Shown: positions 18,167 to 26,816, numbered from the stretch's first letter. The stretch is DNA of 64,000 nucleotides from an uncultured Oscillospiraceae bacterium (GCA_947630785.1 CANRIW010000003.1:49763-113762), one strand, 5' to 3'. The notes: generated from the sequence alone by a model not told the origin. Made by a program: numbers and translations.

Positions 18167-19348
18167 TCAATCCCCCGCCTGGGCCAGCAGGGGGGCGGTG
18201 GCCTGATAGACCCGGCAGCTGGCGGCGGTCATGGCGCTCCACAGGTAGCGGGACAGATCCAGGCCGGTCCCGTCGCAGGTCAGCTCCACCCGGTTGATCC
18301 GCCGGGCGGACAGCGCCCGCATGACGGCGCCGGCAGAGCCGTAGTCATCGGCCCGGAGGTGGGGCTCCCACAGTACGTATCCGGCCTGCTCCAAAGCGGC
18401 CCTGCCGTCCCCGTTCAGGGCGGGGGCCTCCACGATGAAGAGCGGACAGCGTGCCATGGCCGCCAGCAGAGAGGCGCCCTCTTCCGCCTGGACCAGGCAG
18501 TCCTCGGCGGTCTCGCCGGTGAGGACGAGGCCCAAGGTGTGCCCCGCTGCGGCCAGCCGGCGGACCAGGCCGTCGTTGGCGGCCAGCTCCTCCGGGGTGA
18601 ACAGGAACAGGGCCCGCTGGCTGGCGTTCTCCAGCAGGCGGGCGGCCTCCGCCGCCTGATCCCCCCAGCGGTAGGCCAGAGTCACCTCCGCGCGTTCGCC
18701 GGGAAGGGGCTCCGAGGGCGTGGGGGTGGCGCTGGGCCGGGGCCCGGCAGTAGGCCGCGCGGTGGGCGCAGCGGTGGGCGTTGGGGTCGAGGCCGGTTGG
18801 ATGGAGGCCAGATAGCGGTAGTAGTTGTCCGCCAGCTGGCTGCTGGCCGCGTCCACGAATTCCCGGTCGCTGAGGACCACGGCGCTGTTGGTCACCCGGA
18901 CCAGGGTGCCGTAGTTGGTGCGGGTGAGGGTGCAGTTGATGCTGCCGAAGTAATTGCAGAGCCACATGATGGGCAGGAACACCATGGAGTTGCGCACCAC
19001 GGCGTGGGCATCCAGGGGGTTGCTGCGGATGTCATAGGCGTTGTTGGCCTGAAGGTCAAAGACTACGCCCTGCTGGCCGCTGGACACCAGCACCGTCCGC
19101 CGGGTGGAGTTGTACTGGGCGCTTACCCCTAGGTTGATGGTGGTCGCCCGGCTGGACAGCATGGTATAGGGCACGTACAGCGCCCCGCCCGCCATCATGG
19201 GCATATTCTCCGCCGTCATCTCCATGGGCCGGTCGTTGACCGCCATGAGGTATACGTTGGCGGGGGCCCCGTTGGCCGTGGCGATGAGCCCCATGAGGAA
19301 CGCCGCGCACAGCACGGCGACGGCGGCGAGCTTAACGATCCGCTTCAC
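18167..19348 (-). CDS. Secreted protein: copper-amine-oxidase-N-like domain, Pro/Thr linker, deacetylase-like domain
   Basis: A 393-residue exported protein. A signal peptide (about residues 1-27, LAAVAVLCAAFLMGLIATANG) precedes a domain with VNDRPMEM, GGALYVPYTML and NSMVFLPIMWLCNYFG, which fits the stalk domain first named in copper amine oxidases and common in Clostridia surface proteins. Residues about 185-215 are a Pro/Thr/Ala linker. The rest has TLGLVLTGET and RINRVELTCDGTGLDL, faintly like a polysaccharide deacetylase, but I do not see the His-x-x-x-His and Asp metal triad, so it is likely inactive or another fold. Function is not known. Confidence 0.6.
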   Translation of the reverse strand: MKRIVKLAAVAVLCAAFLMGLIATANGAPANVYLMAVNDRPMEMTAENMPMMAGGALYVPYTMLSSRATTINLGVSAQYNSTRRTVLVSSGQQGVVFDLQANNAYDIRSNPLDAHAVVRNSMVFLPIMWLCNYFGSINCTLTRTNYGTLVRVTNSAVVLSDREFVDAASSQLADNYYRYLASIQPASTPTPTAAPTARPTAGPRPSATPTPSEPLPGERAEVTLAYRWGDQAAEAARLLENASQRALFLFTPEELAANDGLVRRLAAAGHTLGLVLTGETAEDCLVQAEEGASLLAAMARCPLFIVEAPALNGDGRAALEQAGYVLWEPHLRADDYGSAGAVMRALSARRINRVELTCDGTGLDLSRYLWSAMTAASCRVYQATAPLLAQAGD

Positions 19349-19370
19349 GGCGCGGCCTCCTTTCTCCGGA

Positions 19371-20627
19371 TTACGCGGGATGATCCTCCAGCCAGCGGCG
19401 GATCAGATCGAGAGCGTGGTTGGCGGCCATGGTGCGCACCCAGTACCGCCCCTCCACCGCCCGGGCCAGGTGGAGCTCCCTGACCTCGGTGCCCTCCGGG
19501 GCGGCCAGGGCCACATAGACCAGCCCCACGGGGTTGCCCCGCTCGTCGCTGTCCGGGCCGGCCACGCCGGTGACGGACACCGCCAGATCGCAGTTCAGCG
19601 CCCGGCGGGCGCCCTCCGCCATCTGTTTCGCCACCTCGGCGCACACCGCGCCCTTTTCGTCCAGCAGCGCCTGAGATACCCCCAGCACGCCGGTCTTGAC
19701 CTCATTGGTATAGCTGACGACGCCGCCCTTCAACACGGCGGAGGAGCCGGGCAGATCGGTCATCCGCTTGGCGATGAGGCCGCCGGTACAGCTCTCCGCC
19801 GTGCCCATGGTGAGGCCCCGGGCCCTGAGCCCCTCCAGCGCCACCTGCTCCAGGCCGGACACGTCCGCGCCGTAGACTCTGCGGCCCAGCAGGGCCCGGA
19901 CCTCCCCCTCCACCGGGGCGATGAGGGCGTCGGCCTGTTCGGCGGTATCCGCCTTGGCGGTGATGCGCAGCTCCACCTCCCCCTCCTTGGCGTAGGGGGC
20001 CAGGGTGGGGTTGGTCAGAGCGTTCATCCGGTCCCGGAGGAGGGACTCCACCTCCGATTCACCCATGCCGAACACCCGGAGGGTCCTGGAGCGGATGACC
20101 CCTTCGCTGAGACGGGCCAGCCAGGGCATGGCCCGCTCCCGGAACATGGGGAGGCACTCCCTGGGCGGGCCGGGGAGCATGACCACATAGTTCCCGCCGC
20201 TTTCGAAAGCGCAGCCGGGGGCGGTGCCCCAGGCGTTGTCCAGAATGGCGCAGCCCTCCGGCAGATACGCCTGCTGGAGGTTATTGTCGGTCATCTTTCG
20301 GCCCATTTTGGCGAAAAACGCCTCGATCCGGGCGGCGCACTCGGGGTGGAACACCAGCCTTTTGCCGAATGCCTCCGCCAGGGTCTGCTTGGTGAGATCG
20401 TCGCAGGTGGGGCCAAGGCCGCCGGTGGTGACGATCACATCGGCCCGACCTCTGGCGATGGCCACCGCCGCCTTCAGCCGCTCCGGGTTGTCCCCCACCA
20501 CCGAGTGGTAGCAGACGTTGAGGCCCAGGGCGGTCAGCTCCCGGCTCAGGTCCCGGGCGTCGGTGTTAAGGATATTGCCCAGCAGCAGCTCGGTGCCCAC
20601 GCACAGCAGCTCCACGGTGTGGCTCAT
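19371..20627 (-). CDS. cinA: Competence/damage-inducible protein CinA, nicotinamide-nucleotide amidase
   Basis: A 418-residue two-domain protein. The N-terminal MoaB/MogA-like domain (about 1-170) has CVGTELLLGNILNTDA, VTTGGLGPTCDDLTK and LPGPPRE, the pyrophosphatase part. The C-terminal domain (about 255-415) has TAESCTGGLIAKRMTD, GGVVSYTNEVKTGVLGV and VTGVAGPDSDE, which deamidates nicotinamide mononucleotide. The ATG at 20627 behind AGAGGAAC is chosen over an in-frame TTG six codons upstream. It is transcribed toward the surface-protein gene, 22 bp away, and divergently from the tRNA promoter. Confidence 0.95.
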   Translation of the reverse strand: MSHTVELLCVGTELLLGNILNTDARDLSRELTALGLNVCYHSVVGDNPERLKAAVAIARGRADVIVTTGGLGPTCDDLTKQTLAEAFGKRLVFHPECAARIEAFFAKMGRKMTDNNLQQAYLPEGCAILDNAWGTAPGCAFESGGNYVVMLPGPPRECLPMFRERAMPWLARLSEGVIRSRTLRVFGMGESEVESLLRDRMNALTNPTLAPYAKEGEVELRITAKADTAEQADALIAPVEGEVRALLGRRVYGADVSGLEQVALEGLRARGLTMGTAESCTGGLIAKRMTDLPGSSAVLKGGVVSYTNEVKTGVLGVSQALLDEKGAVCAEVAKQMAEGARRALNCDLAVSVTGVAGPDSDERGNPVGLVYVALAAPEGTEVRELHLARAVEGRYWVRTMAANHALDLIRRWLEDHPA

Positions 20628-20666
20628 GGGGGTTCCTCTTTTCAAATGGTTTTCCGCTTTTGATGA

Positions 20667-20695
20667 TTGACAGCAGGCGGGAAATTGAGTAAAAT
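20667..20695 (+). promoter_or_regulatory. Strong sigma-A promoter for tRNA-Arg
   Basis: TTGACA at 20667-20672 and TAAAAT at 20690-20695 with a 17-bp spacer predict transcription from about 20702, 67 bases before the tRNA. Confidence 0.75.
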
Positions 20696-20701
20696 AACAA
20701 G

Positions 20702-20746
20702 GCGGTTATCTCCTAAACGGCCGGAGAAGCAATCGCCCTTTTTAAA
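20702..20746 (+). terminator. Terminator-like hairpin in tRNA-Arg leader
   Basis: GGCGGTT pairs with AATCGCC and an inner CTCC with GGAG, followed by CTTTTT. It starts at about the predicted transcription start of the tRNA promoter and ends about 25 bases before the tRNA, so it may attenuate the tRNA or be removed during processing. Confidence 0.45.
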
Positions 20747-20768
20747 TGTAATTCAATTTATCTTATAC

Positions 20769-20845
20769 GCCCTCGTAGCTCAGCAGGATAGAGCGTCCGC
20801 CTCCTAAGCGGAAGGCCACGCGTTCGAATCGCGTCGAGGGTGCCA
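20769..20845 (+). tRNA. tRNA-Arg (anticodon CCT)
   Basis: A complete cloverleaf of 77 bases including an encoded CCA. The acceptor stem GCCCTCG pairs with CGAGGGT (one G-U at the end), the anticodon stem TCCGC pairs with GCGGA, and the loop CTCCTAA gives anticodon CCT. The T arm has the standard GTTCGAATC. It reads the rare AGG codon. The promoter lies 70-100 bases upstream and a large-loop terminator follows. Confidence 0.97.
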
Positions 20846-20849
20846 TAAA

Positions 20850-20905
20850 ACGCCGGTTTTTGTCCCTGTTTTCCCCTGAAAGCACACAAAAACCGGTGTT
20901 TTTTT
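20850..20905 (+). terminator. Terminator after tRNA-Arg
   Basis: ACGCCGGTTTTTGT (20850-20863) pairs with ACAAAAACCGGTGT (20886-20899) across a 22-nt loop and is followed by a run of T to 20905. After it, the gap up to about 21128 is AT-rich and I see no gene in it. Confidence 0.7.
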
Positions 20906-21128
20906 GCGGCTGCATAAATTGAGTCAAACTACATTTAGAAAAAGGCCGAAAAGTTATAATATTTTGCTGGCAGACAAAACGCATGACGCTGTCGCCTTTT
21001 GCGCGCCATGTCGTCAGTTCAAAAATACACGCTTCCGCTGAAAATGTCAAGGCATGGTTTCCGCGAACGAGAAAGGCGGAAGCAGGCCGATGCGGAAGCG
21101 GGTACGCGGTGAAAGAGACGATATGGTC

Positions 21129-21157
21129 TTGCCTCCGGGACGATCATCGTGTAGAAT
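21129..21157 (+). promoter_or_regulatory. Sigma-A promoter for the ElaA-like GNAT
   Basis: TTGCCT at 21129-21134 and TAGAAT at 21152-21157 have a 17-bp spacer. Transcription from about 21164 leaves a leader of some 24 bases. Confidence 0.6.
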
Positions 21158-21187
21158 AATGGCATCAAAGTGGAAAGAGTGAGCGCC

Positions 21188-21625
21188 GTGGAGCTGATCG
21201 TCAAAACCTTTGATGAGCTGACCAACAGGGAGGTCTATGAGATCCTCAAGGCCCGGTCGGCGGTGTTCATGATGGAACAGCGCATCTGCTGCCTGGATAT
21301 GGACGACACCGACTACCACAGCCTGCACCTGTTCTATGAGGAGCGCGGCAAGGTGACCGCCTATCTCCGGGCCTATCGGACGGAGGCCGATCCGCAGGCG
21401 GTCCACATCGGCCGGGTGCTGACGCTGGAACACGGCAAGGGCCTGGGCGGCAGGCTCCTCACCGAGGCCATCGACGCGCTCCGTACGCGGACCGGATGCG
21501 GGCGTATCCGCCTCGATTCCCAGATCCCCGTGGTGGGATTCTACGAAAAGTATGGCTTCAAACCCGTCTCCGGGGAGTTTTTGGAGGCGGGCATCCCCCA
21601 TATCGCCATGGAACTGGCGCTGTAA
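21188..21625 (+). CDS. ElaA-like GNAT N-acetyltransferase
   Basis: A 145-residue acetyl-CoA-dependent acetyltransferase of the ElaA branch. The pattern VKTFDELTNREVYEILKARSAVFMMEQ, then CLDMDDTDYHSLHL, IGRVLTLEHGKGLGGRLL (acetyl-CoA loop) and GFYEKYGFKPVSGEFLEAGIPH is characteristic. The substrate is unknown. Three in-frame GTG codons (21170, 21179, 21188) are possible; I take the last because ElaA proteins begin close to this point and the promoter leaves little room. It is a single-gene unit with a hairpin after it. Confidence 0.85.
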   Translation: MELIVKTFDELTNREVYEILKARSAVFMMEQRICCLDMDDTDYHSLHLFYEERGKVTAYLRAYRTEADPQAVHIGRVLTLEHGKGLGGRLLTEAIDALRTRTGCGRIRLDSQIPVVGFYEKYGFKPVSGEFLEAGIPHIAMELAL

Positions 21626-21636
21626 ACGGCGTGAGA

Positions 21637-21666
21637 GGCGGCCCCGCGGGGCCGCCCTACTCTTTT
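21637..21666 (+). terminator. Terminator after GNAT gene
   Basis: A GC stem formed by GGCGGCC and GGCCGCC is followed by CTACTCTTTT. The U-tract is poor, so efficiency is uncertain. Confidence 0.5.
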
Positions 21667-21751
21667 CCCCGGTCCTGGCCGCGGCGCTTCCGCCGTTTTG
21701 GCGCAAACCGCCTCTTCTGCTCATAGAATGTGGGGCAAAGGAGGTGTGACT

Positions 21752-22462
21752 ATGGAAGAGATCATTCCCTGCGCGGTGAAGGACCGGGAGGTCTTTCGCC
21801 GGGTGTGGCAGCGGGTGATGGGCGAGCGGGACACGGAGGACTGTCCGGTAGAGGCGTTCCCCGCCGATCTGGAGGGAGACGTCCCCTGCGCCTGCCTGGA
21901 CAGTCTGCTCCGGCAAAGCGGAGGCCAGGCCCGGGGGCAGGCGCCGGGACCCCGGCCGGCTGTCGAAGCCGCTGTCACAGAGCCCTCCGTCTCAGGGTCG
22001 GACACCGGCCCCCTCCCGGCGGAAGACGGCCTTCAACAGGAGAGCGGCCGGGAGCCGTGCGGCTGCGGCGGACAGATGCGTCGGCAGGTGATGGAGGCCC
22101 TGGAGGGCTGGCAGTTCTACCGCCATCTGGCAAAACGCGCCCGCCCCGGAGACGCCCGCGTCCTCAACGCGATGGCCGGGGAGGAGCACCGGACCGCCCG
22201 AAGACTGGCGGCGGCGTACTTCTTACTTACAGGCATCCGCTACTGGCCCAGCGAGCTGCTGACTGTCCCCGCCCTTCCCTCCTACTGGGGGGCCCTGCGG
22301 GGGCGGCACCAGGCGGAGCAGGGTCTGGAGGCGGACTACCGCGCCTCCGCCGAAAGCCGGGGAGACCCGGACCAGCTGGAACTGTACAGGGAGCTGGCCG
22401 GCGAAGCTCACGAGCGGTGCAGACAGCTCCGGGCGCTGCTGGAGAAAGATCACATGATATAG
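21752..22462 (+). CDS. Ferritin-like/rubrerythrin-fold protein with a long N-terminal extension
   Basis: A 236-residue protein in two parts. Residues 1-105 are low in structure signals, with DVPCACLDSLL and REPCGCGG cysteine pairs around a Gly/Pro-rich stretch. From about residue 108, EALEGWQFYRHLAKRA, AMAGEEHRTARRLAAAYFLLTG and LELYRELAGEAHERCRQLRALL give the heptads and Glu-x-x-His pairs of a ferritin-like four-helix bundle, the fold of rubrerythrins. Whether it binds a di-iron centre is uncertain because not all ligands are obvious. RBS AAAGGAGG fixes the start. A terminator follows. Confidence 0.65.
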   Translation: MEEIIPCAVKDREVFRRVWQRVMGERDTEDCPVEAFPADLEGDVPCACLDSLLRQSGGQARGQAPGPRPAVEAAVTEPSVSGSDTGPLPAEDGLQQESGREPCGCGGQMRRQVMEALEGWQFYRHLAKRARPGDARVLNAMAGEEHRTARRLAAAYFLLTGIRYWPSELLTVPALPSYWGALRGRHQAEQGLEADYRASAESRGDPDQLELYRELAGEAHERCRQLRALLEKDHMI

Positions 22463-22467
22463 GGGCA

Positions 22468-22501
22468 GGAGCTCCGCCGGCCGGCGGGGCTCCAAATTTT
22501 T
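22468..22501 (+). terminator. Terminator after ferritin-like gene
   Basis: GGAGCTCCGCCGG is directly followed by its near-perfect inverse, CCGGCGGGGCTCC, then AAATTTTTG. Confidence 0.75.
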
Positions 22502-22560
22502 GCTCAGCCGCGGCAGTTCATTCCGCGGACGCAGGACATGAATCGGGAGCGCGCTTTCTC

Positions 22561-22589
22561 TTGCCTAACCGCCGGAAAAATGGTACACT
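22561..22589 (+). promoter_or_regulatory. Sigma-A promoter for polA
   Basis: TTGCCT at 22561-22566 and TACACT at 22584-22589 have a 17-bp spacer, about 30 bases before the polA start. Confidence 0.65.
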
Positions 22590-22622
22590 ATCCACAATGA
22601 ACGCCCAAGGGAGGTCCCGCCC

Positions 22623-25298
22623 ATGAAGCTGATGGTCATCGACGGCAATTCCATCGTCAACCGCGCCTTTTACGGCGTCACCCAGAACCTGTCCACCCGG
22701 GACGGGCTGCCCACCAACGCCATCTTCGGGTTTCTCAACATCCTGCTGAAGCTGCTGGACGAGGAGCAGCCCGACGGGCTGGCGGTGGCGTTCGATATGC
22801 GGGCGCCCACCTTCCGCCACCTGGCCTACGACGGGTACAAGGCCACCCGCCACGGCATGCCCGAGGAGCTGGCCGCCCAGATGCCGGTGCTGAAAGAGGT
22901 GCTGGACGCCATGAACGTCCGCCGGTACGAGCTGGAGGGCTGGGAGGCCGACGACCTGTTAGGTACTATGGCGAAGGTCAACGAGGAGGAGGGCGGCGCC
23001 ACCGTCATCGTCACCGGGGACAAGGATTCCTTACAGCTCATCGACGAAAAGACGACGGTGAAGCTGGTGTCCACCCGCATGGGCCAGACCACCACCAAAG
23101 AGATGACCCCCGGGGCCTTCCGGGGGGAGTACGGCTTCGAGCCCATCCACATGATCGACCTGAAAGCCCTGATGGGGGACTCCTCCGACAACATCCCCGG
23201 AGTCACCGGCATCGGGGAGAAGACCGCCATGCCCCTGGTGCAGCTCTACGGAACCGTGGAGGATCTCTATGACCATATGCCGGAGGTATGCACCGCCCCC
23301 GGCGTCCCCGCCAAGGCGGGGGTCATCAAGAAGCTGGAGGCGGGCCGGGACCAAGCGATGATGTCCAAGGACCTGGCCACCATCCGCTGTGACGCCCCTA
23401 TGGGGTTCGTCCCCGCCGACGCCGCCCGGAAGCCCTGGAACGAGCAGGCCCTGTACGACATCCTCCTGCGGCTGGAGTTCTCCAAGCTTATCGACCGGCT
23501 GGGGCTCCGTCCCGGCCCCGCCGGGGGCGCGGCGGAACAGCGGGCCGCCGGGGCCCTCCGGGATAGCGAGACAGTGACGGATCCGGCCCGGATGGGGGAG
23601 CTGCTGGGGCTGTGGCGGGGGCTGGATCACGTTTCCTTCCTGGCCCTGCCCGACCTGTCCGGGCTGTGCGCGGCGTGGGCGGAGGGGGACGGCCTCCGGG
23701 CCGCCGCCCTCTTCGCCGACCGGCTGGACTGCTATAACGAGTTTTTGCGGGGCTTCTTCGCCGCCGACATCAAAAAGGTCACCCACGACTGCAAAAACCT
23801 GATGGTCCGTCTGCTGGACGAGGGTCTGGGGGTGGAGGGTTTCCTGTTCGACACCGCCATCGCCGCCTACCTGCTCTCCCCCACCGACGGCAGCTACGAG
23901 CTGGAGAAGCTGTCCGTCTCCTACTTCAACGCCGAGACGGCCAAATCGAAGGACTACCTGGACCCGGATGCCTTCAATCCCCTGTCCGACCGGGCCGTCC
24001 CCCTGGCGGCGCTGACGGCCCACGCCGCCCTCATCGAGTCCCTGTACCGCGAGCTGGGCAAGCGGCTGGACGAGCTGGGCCTGCGTGCCGTCCATGACGA
24101 CATCGACCTGCCCCTGTGCCCGGTGCTGGCAAGGATGGAGCGGGCGGGGGTCCTGGTGGACGGCAAGGCGTTAGTGGATTTCGGGAAAAACCTGAAAACC
24201 GGCATCGACACATTGGAGGCCGAGATCTACCGGCTGGCGGGGGAGCAGTTCAATATCCTCTCCCCCAAGCAGCTGGGGCATATTCTGTTTGAGAAGCTGG
24301 GCCTGCCGCCGGTGAAGAAGACCAAGACCGGCTACTCCACCAACGCGGAGGTGCTGGAAAAGCTCCGGCCCCGGCATGAGATCATCGGGGCCATCCTGGA
24401 CTACCGGCAACTCACCAAGCTGAACTCCACCTATGTGGAGGGCCTGGGCAAGGTCATCGCCCCCGACGGGCGGATCCACACCTGCTTCCAGAACACCGTC
24501 ACCGCCACCGGGCGGCTCAGCTCCACCGAGCCCAATCTGCAAAACATCCCCGTGCGCACCGAGCTGGGGGCCGAGATGCGCAAGATGTTCACCGCCGCCC
24601 CGGGGAACGTGCTGGTGGACGCCGACTACTCCCAGATCGAACTCAGGCTGCTGGCCCATATGTCCGGGGACGCCGCCATGATCGACGGGTTCAACTCCGG
24701 GGTGGACATCCACACCGTCACCGCCTCCCAGGTATTCGGGATGCCGAAGGACCAGGTGCCTCCCGCCCTCCGCCGGGCGGCCAAGGCGGTGAACTTCGGC
24801 ATCGTGTACGGCATCTCCGCCTTCTCCCTGTCGGAGGACATCCACGTCACCGTGGCGGAGGCCAAGGAGTATATGCAGAAGTATTTCGAGCACTACTCCG
24901 GTGTCCGGGCCTATATGGACCGGGTGGTGGAGAGGGGCCGGGAGGACGGGTACGTGTCCACCCTCTACGGCCGCCGGCGCTGGCTGCCGGAGCTGAAGTC
25001 CTCCAACTTCAACACCCGGTCCTTCGGGGAGCGGGTGGCGCTGAACATGCCCATCCAGGGCACCGCCGCCGACATCATCAAGCTGGCCATGATCCGGGTG
25101 GACGCCCGGCTCCGCGCCGAGGGGCTGGCCGCCCGGCTGGTGCTGCAAGTCCACGACGAGCTCATCGTGGAGTGCCCAGAGAGGGAGGGCCAAAAGGTCC
25201 GGGACCTGCTGGAGGAGGAGATGGAGGGGGTGGCCGCTCTGGCCGTCCCCCTGCTGGCCGAGGCCAAGGTGGGAAAGACCTGGGCGGAGGCACACTGA
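22623..25298 (+). CDS. polA: DNA polymerase I
   Basis: An 891-residue repair and Okazaki-fragment polymerase. The 5'-3' exonuclease domain (about 1-290) begins MVIDGNSIVNRAFYGV and has GWEADDLLGT, VTGDKDSLQLI and GDSSDNIPGV. The middle domain (about 315-490) retains the fold but I do not see the Asp-x-Glu exonuclease motif, as in Bacillus-type enzymes, so proofreading is probably lost. The polymerase domain has RLSSTEPNLQNIP, DYSQIELRLLAHMSGD, RRAAKAVNFGIVYGIS and VHDELIVE. RimI and TsaD genes follow closely and may be co-transcribed. Confidence 0.98.
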   Translation: MKLMVIDGNSIVNRAFYGVTQNLSTRDGLPTNAIFGFLNILLKLLDEEQPDGLAVAFDMRAPTFRHLAYDGYKATRHGMPEELAAQMPVLKEVLDAMNVRRYELEGWEADDLLGTMAKVNEEEGGATVIVTGDKDSLQLIDEKTTVKLVSTRMGQTTTKEMTPGAFRGEYGFEPIHMIDLKALMGDSSDNIPGVTGIGEKTAMPLVQLYGTVEDLYDHMPEVCTAPGVPAKAGVIKKLEAGRDQAMMSKDLATIRCDAPMGFVPADAARKPWNEQALYDILLRLEFSKLIDRLGLRPGPAGGAAEQRAAGALRDSETVTDPARMGELLGLWRGLDHVSFLALPDLSGLCAAWAEGDGLRAAALFADRLDCYNEFLRGFFAADIKKVTHDCKNLMVRLLDEGLGVEGFLFDTAIAAYLLSPTDGSYELEKLSVSYFNAETAKSKDYLDPDAFNPLSDRAVPLAALTAHAALIESLYRELGKRLDELGLRAVHDDIDLPLCPVLARMERAGVLVDGKALVDFGKNLKTGIDTLEAEIYRLAGEQFNILSPKQLGHILFEKLGLPPVKKTKTGYSTNAEVLEKLRPRHEIIGAILDYRQLTKLNSTYVEGLGKVIAPDGRIHTCFQNTVTATGRLSSTEPNLQNIPVRTELGAEMRKMFTAAPGNVLVDADYSQIELRLLAHMSGDAAMIDGFNSGVDIHTVTASQVFGMPKDQVPPALRRAAKAVNFGIVYGISAFSLSEDIHVTVAEAKEYMQKYFEHYSGVRAYMDRVVERGREDGYVSTLYGRRRWLPELKSSNFNTRSFGERVALNMPIQGTAADIIKLAMIRVDARLRAEGLAARLVLQVHDELIVECPEREGQKVRDLLEEEMEGVAALAVPLLAEAKVGKTWAEAH

Positions 25299-25308
25299 GG
25301 AGGCCACT

Positions 25309-25764
25309 ATGGAATATCGTCTTGTCCCCATGACAGAGGGGCACATTCCCCAGATCGCCGCGCTGGAGGCGGCCTGTTTCTCCCGGCCCTGGAGCGAATC
25401 CCTCCTCCGGGACCTGCTGGGCAGCCGGCACTCCCATATGCTGACGGCGGAGGGAGAGGACGGCGCGGTGCTTGGCTACGCCGGCCTCACCGCCGTAGCC
25501 GGCGAGGGATATATCGACAACATCGCCGTGGCGGAGCGGTACCGGCGGCAGGGCATCGCCCAAGCCATGCTGGAGGAGTTCATCCGCCGGGGCCGGGAGG
25601 GGGGGCTGGACTTCCTCACCCTGGAGGTGCGGGCCTCCAACGCCCCGGCCATCGCCCTCTACGAGAAGCTGGGCTTCGAGCTGGCGGGCCGCCGCCGGCG
25701 GTATTACGACGACCCGCCGGAGGACGCCCTGCTCATGACCCTGAAGTTTGACGGGAAAGAGTGA
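25309..25764 (+). CDS. rimI: Ribosomal protein bS18-alanine N-acetyltransferase
   Basis: A 151-residue GNAT enzyme that acetylates the N-terminus of ribosomal protein S18. ACFSRPWSESLLRDLL, IDNIAVAERYRRQGIAQAML (acetyl-CoA loop) and LEVRASNAPAIALYEKLGFE are family hallmarks. It lies directly before tsaD, the classic arrangement in Firmicutes, though tsaB and tsaE are not here. RBS GAGGAGG lies 10 bp after polA. Confidence 0.93.
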   Translation: MEYRLVPMTEGHIPQIAALEAACFSRPWSESLLRDLLGSRHSHMLTAEGEDGAVLGYAGLTAVAGEGYIDNIAVAERYRRQGIAQAMLEEFIRRGREGGLDFLTLEVRASNAPAIALYEKLGFELAGRRRRYYDDPPEDALLMTLKFDGKE

Positions 25765-25768
25765 CTGT

Positions 25769-26779
25769 ATGAACATCTTAGCCTTTGAGTCCTCCTGCGA
25801 CGAGACCGCCGCCGCCGTGGTGAAGGACGGCCGGACGGTGCTGTCCTCGGTGATCGCGTCGTCGGCGGACATGCACGCCGTCTACGGGGGCGTGGTGCCC
25901 GAGATCGCCTCCCGCAAGCACGTGGAGGCCATCTCCGGCCTGGCGGACGAGGCCCTGCGGCAGGCGGGCCTGTCCAAGCCGGACATCGATGCCGTGGCGG
26001 TGACCTACGCGCCGGGGCTCATCGGGGCCCTGCTGGTGGGGGTGTCCTTCGCCAAGTCGGCGGCGTTCGCTCTGGGGGTGCCCCCCATCCCCGTCCACCA
26101 TGTGCGGGGGCACATCGCCGCCAACTACATCGCCCACGCCGACCTGGAGCCCCCCTTCCTGTGCCTGTGCGTGTCCGGGGGGACCACCGCCCTGGTGGAC
26201 GTGCGGGACTACACCGACTTCCGGGTGTTGGGCTCCACCCGGGACGACGCCGCCGGCGAGTGCTTCGACAAGACCGCCCGGGTGCTGGGCCTGGGCTACC
26301 CCGGCGGCGGGCCCATGGACCGGATGGCCCAGGGCGGGAACGACAAGGCTTACGTGTTCCCACGGGCCCACATCGACGGCAACCCGCTGGATATGTCCTT
26401 CTCCGGCCTCAAGACGGCGGTGCTGAACCTCATCCACAACAGCGAGCAAAAGGGAGCGACACTGGACCTCCACGACCTGGCCGCCTCCTTCGCCGCCGCC
26501 GTGTCCGACGCCCTCATCCCCCGGACCATGGAGGCCAACGCCCTCACCGGCTACAACAGGATCGCCGTGGCGGGGGGCGTGGCCGCCAACAGCCGCATCC
26601 GGGCGGATCTGACGGCGGCCTGCGAGCGGGCCGGGGCAAAGCTGTGGCTGCCGCCGCTGGAACTCTGCGGGGACAACGCCGCCATGATCGGCTGCCAAGG
26701 GTACTACGAATACCTGGCGGGCCACACCGCGGGCTGGGAACTGAACGCCAAGGCCAGTCTGGACATTGCGAAGAGATAG
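25769..26779 (+). CDS. tsaD: tRNA threonylcarbamoyladenosine transferase subunit TsaD
   Basis: Catalyses the final step of t6A37 modification in ANN-decoding tRNAs, with TsaB and TsaE as partners. It has 336 residues. ILAFESSCDETAAAVV begins the ASKHA fold; PEIASRKHVEAI and the metal-binding HHVRGHIAANY, then CVSGGTTALV, FDKTARVLGLGYPGGG and AVAGGVAANSRIR follow in order. The start at 25769 lies 4 bp after rimI with a weak ribosome site, which suggests translational coupling. A terminator follows at once. Confidence 0.97.
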   Translation: MNILAFESSCDETAAAVVKDGRTVLSSVIASSADMHAVYGGVVPEIASRKHVEAISGLADEALRQAGLSKPDIDAVAVTYAPGLIGALLVGVSFAKSAAFALGVPPIPVHHVRGHIAANYIAHADLEPPFLCLCVSGGTTALVDVRDYTDFRVLGSTRDDAAGECFDKTARVLGLGYPGGGPMDRMAQGGNDKAYVFPRAHIDGNPLDMSFSGLKTAVLNLIHNSEQKGATLDLHDLAASFAAAVSDALIPRTMEANALTGYNRIAVAGGVAANSRIRADLTAACERAGAKLWLPPLELCGDNAAMIGCQGYYEYLAGHTAGWELNAKASLDIAKR

Positions 26780-26816
26780 ATAAGAGGCGGCCCGTGGCCG
26801 CCTCTTATCTATCTTT
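26778..26816 (+). terminator. Terminator after tsaD
   Basis: A perfect 15-bp stem AGATAAGAGGCGGCC with loop CGT, followed by ATCTTT. Confidence 0.85.

Noticed and set aside
14664..18242. Very long open frame on the minus strand opposite the lipoprotein, MBOAT and DHHW genes
   Set aside because: It is antisense to well-identified genes, its translation is rich in His, Gly, Gln and Val with no motif, and such frames arise from GC-rich third positions.
20769..21187. tRNA-Arg as an integration site of a mobile element
   Set aside because: No repeat of the tRNA 3' end, integrase or phage gene is visible downstream; the gap holds only a terminator and AT-rich sequence.
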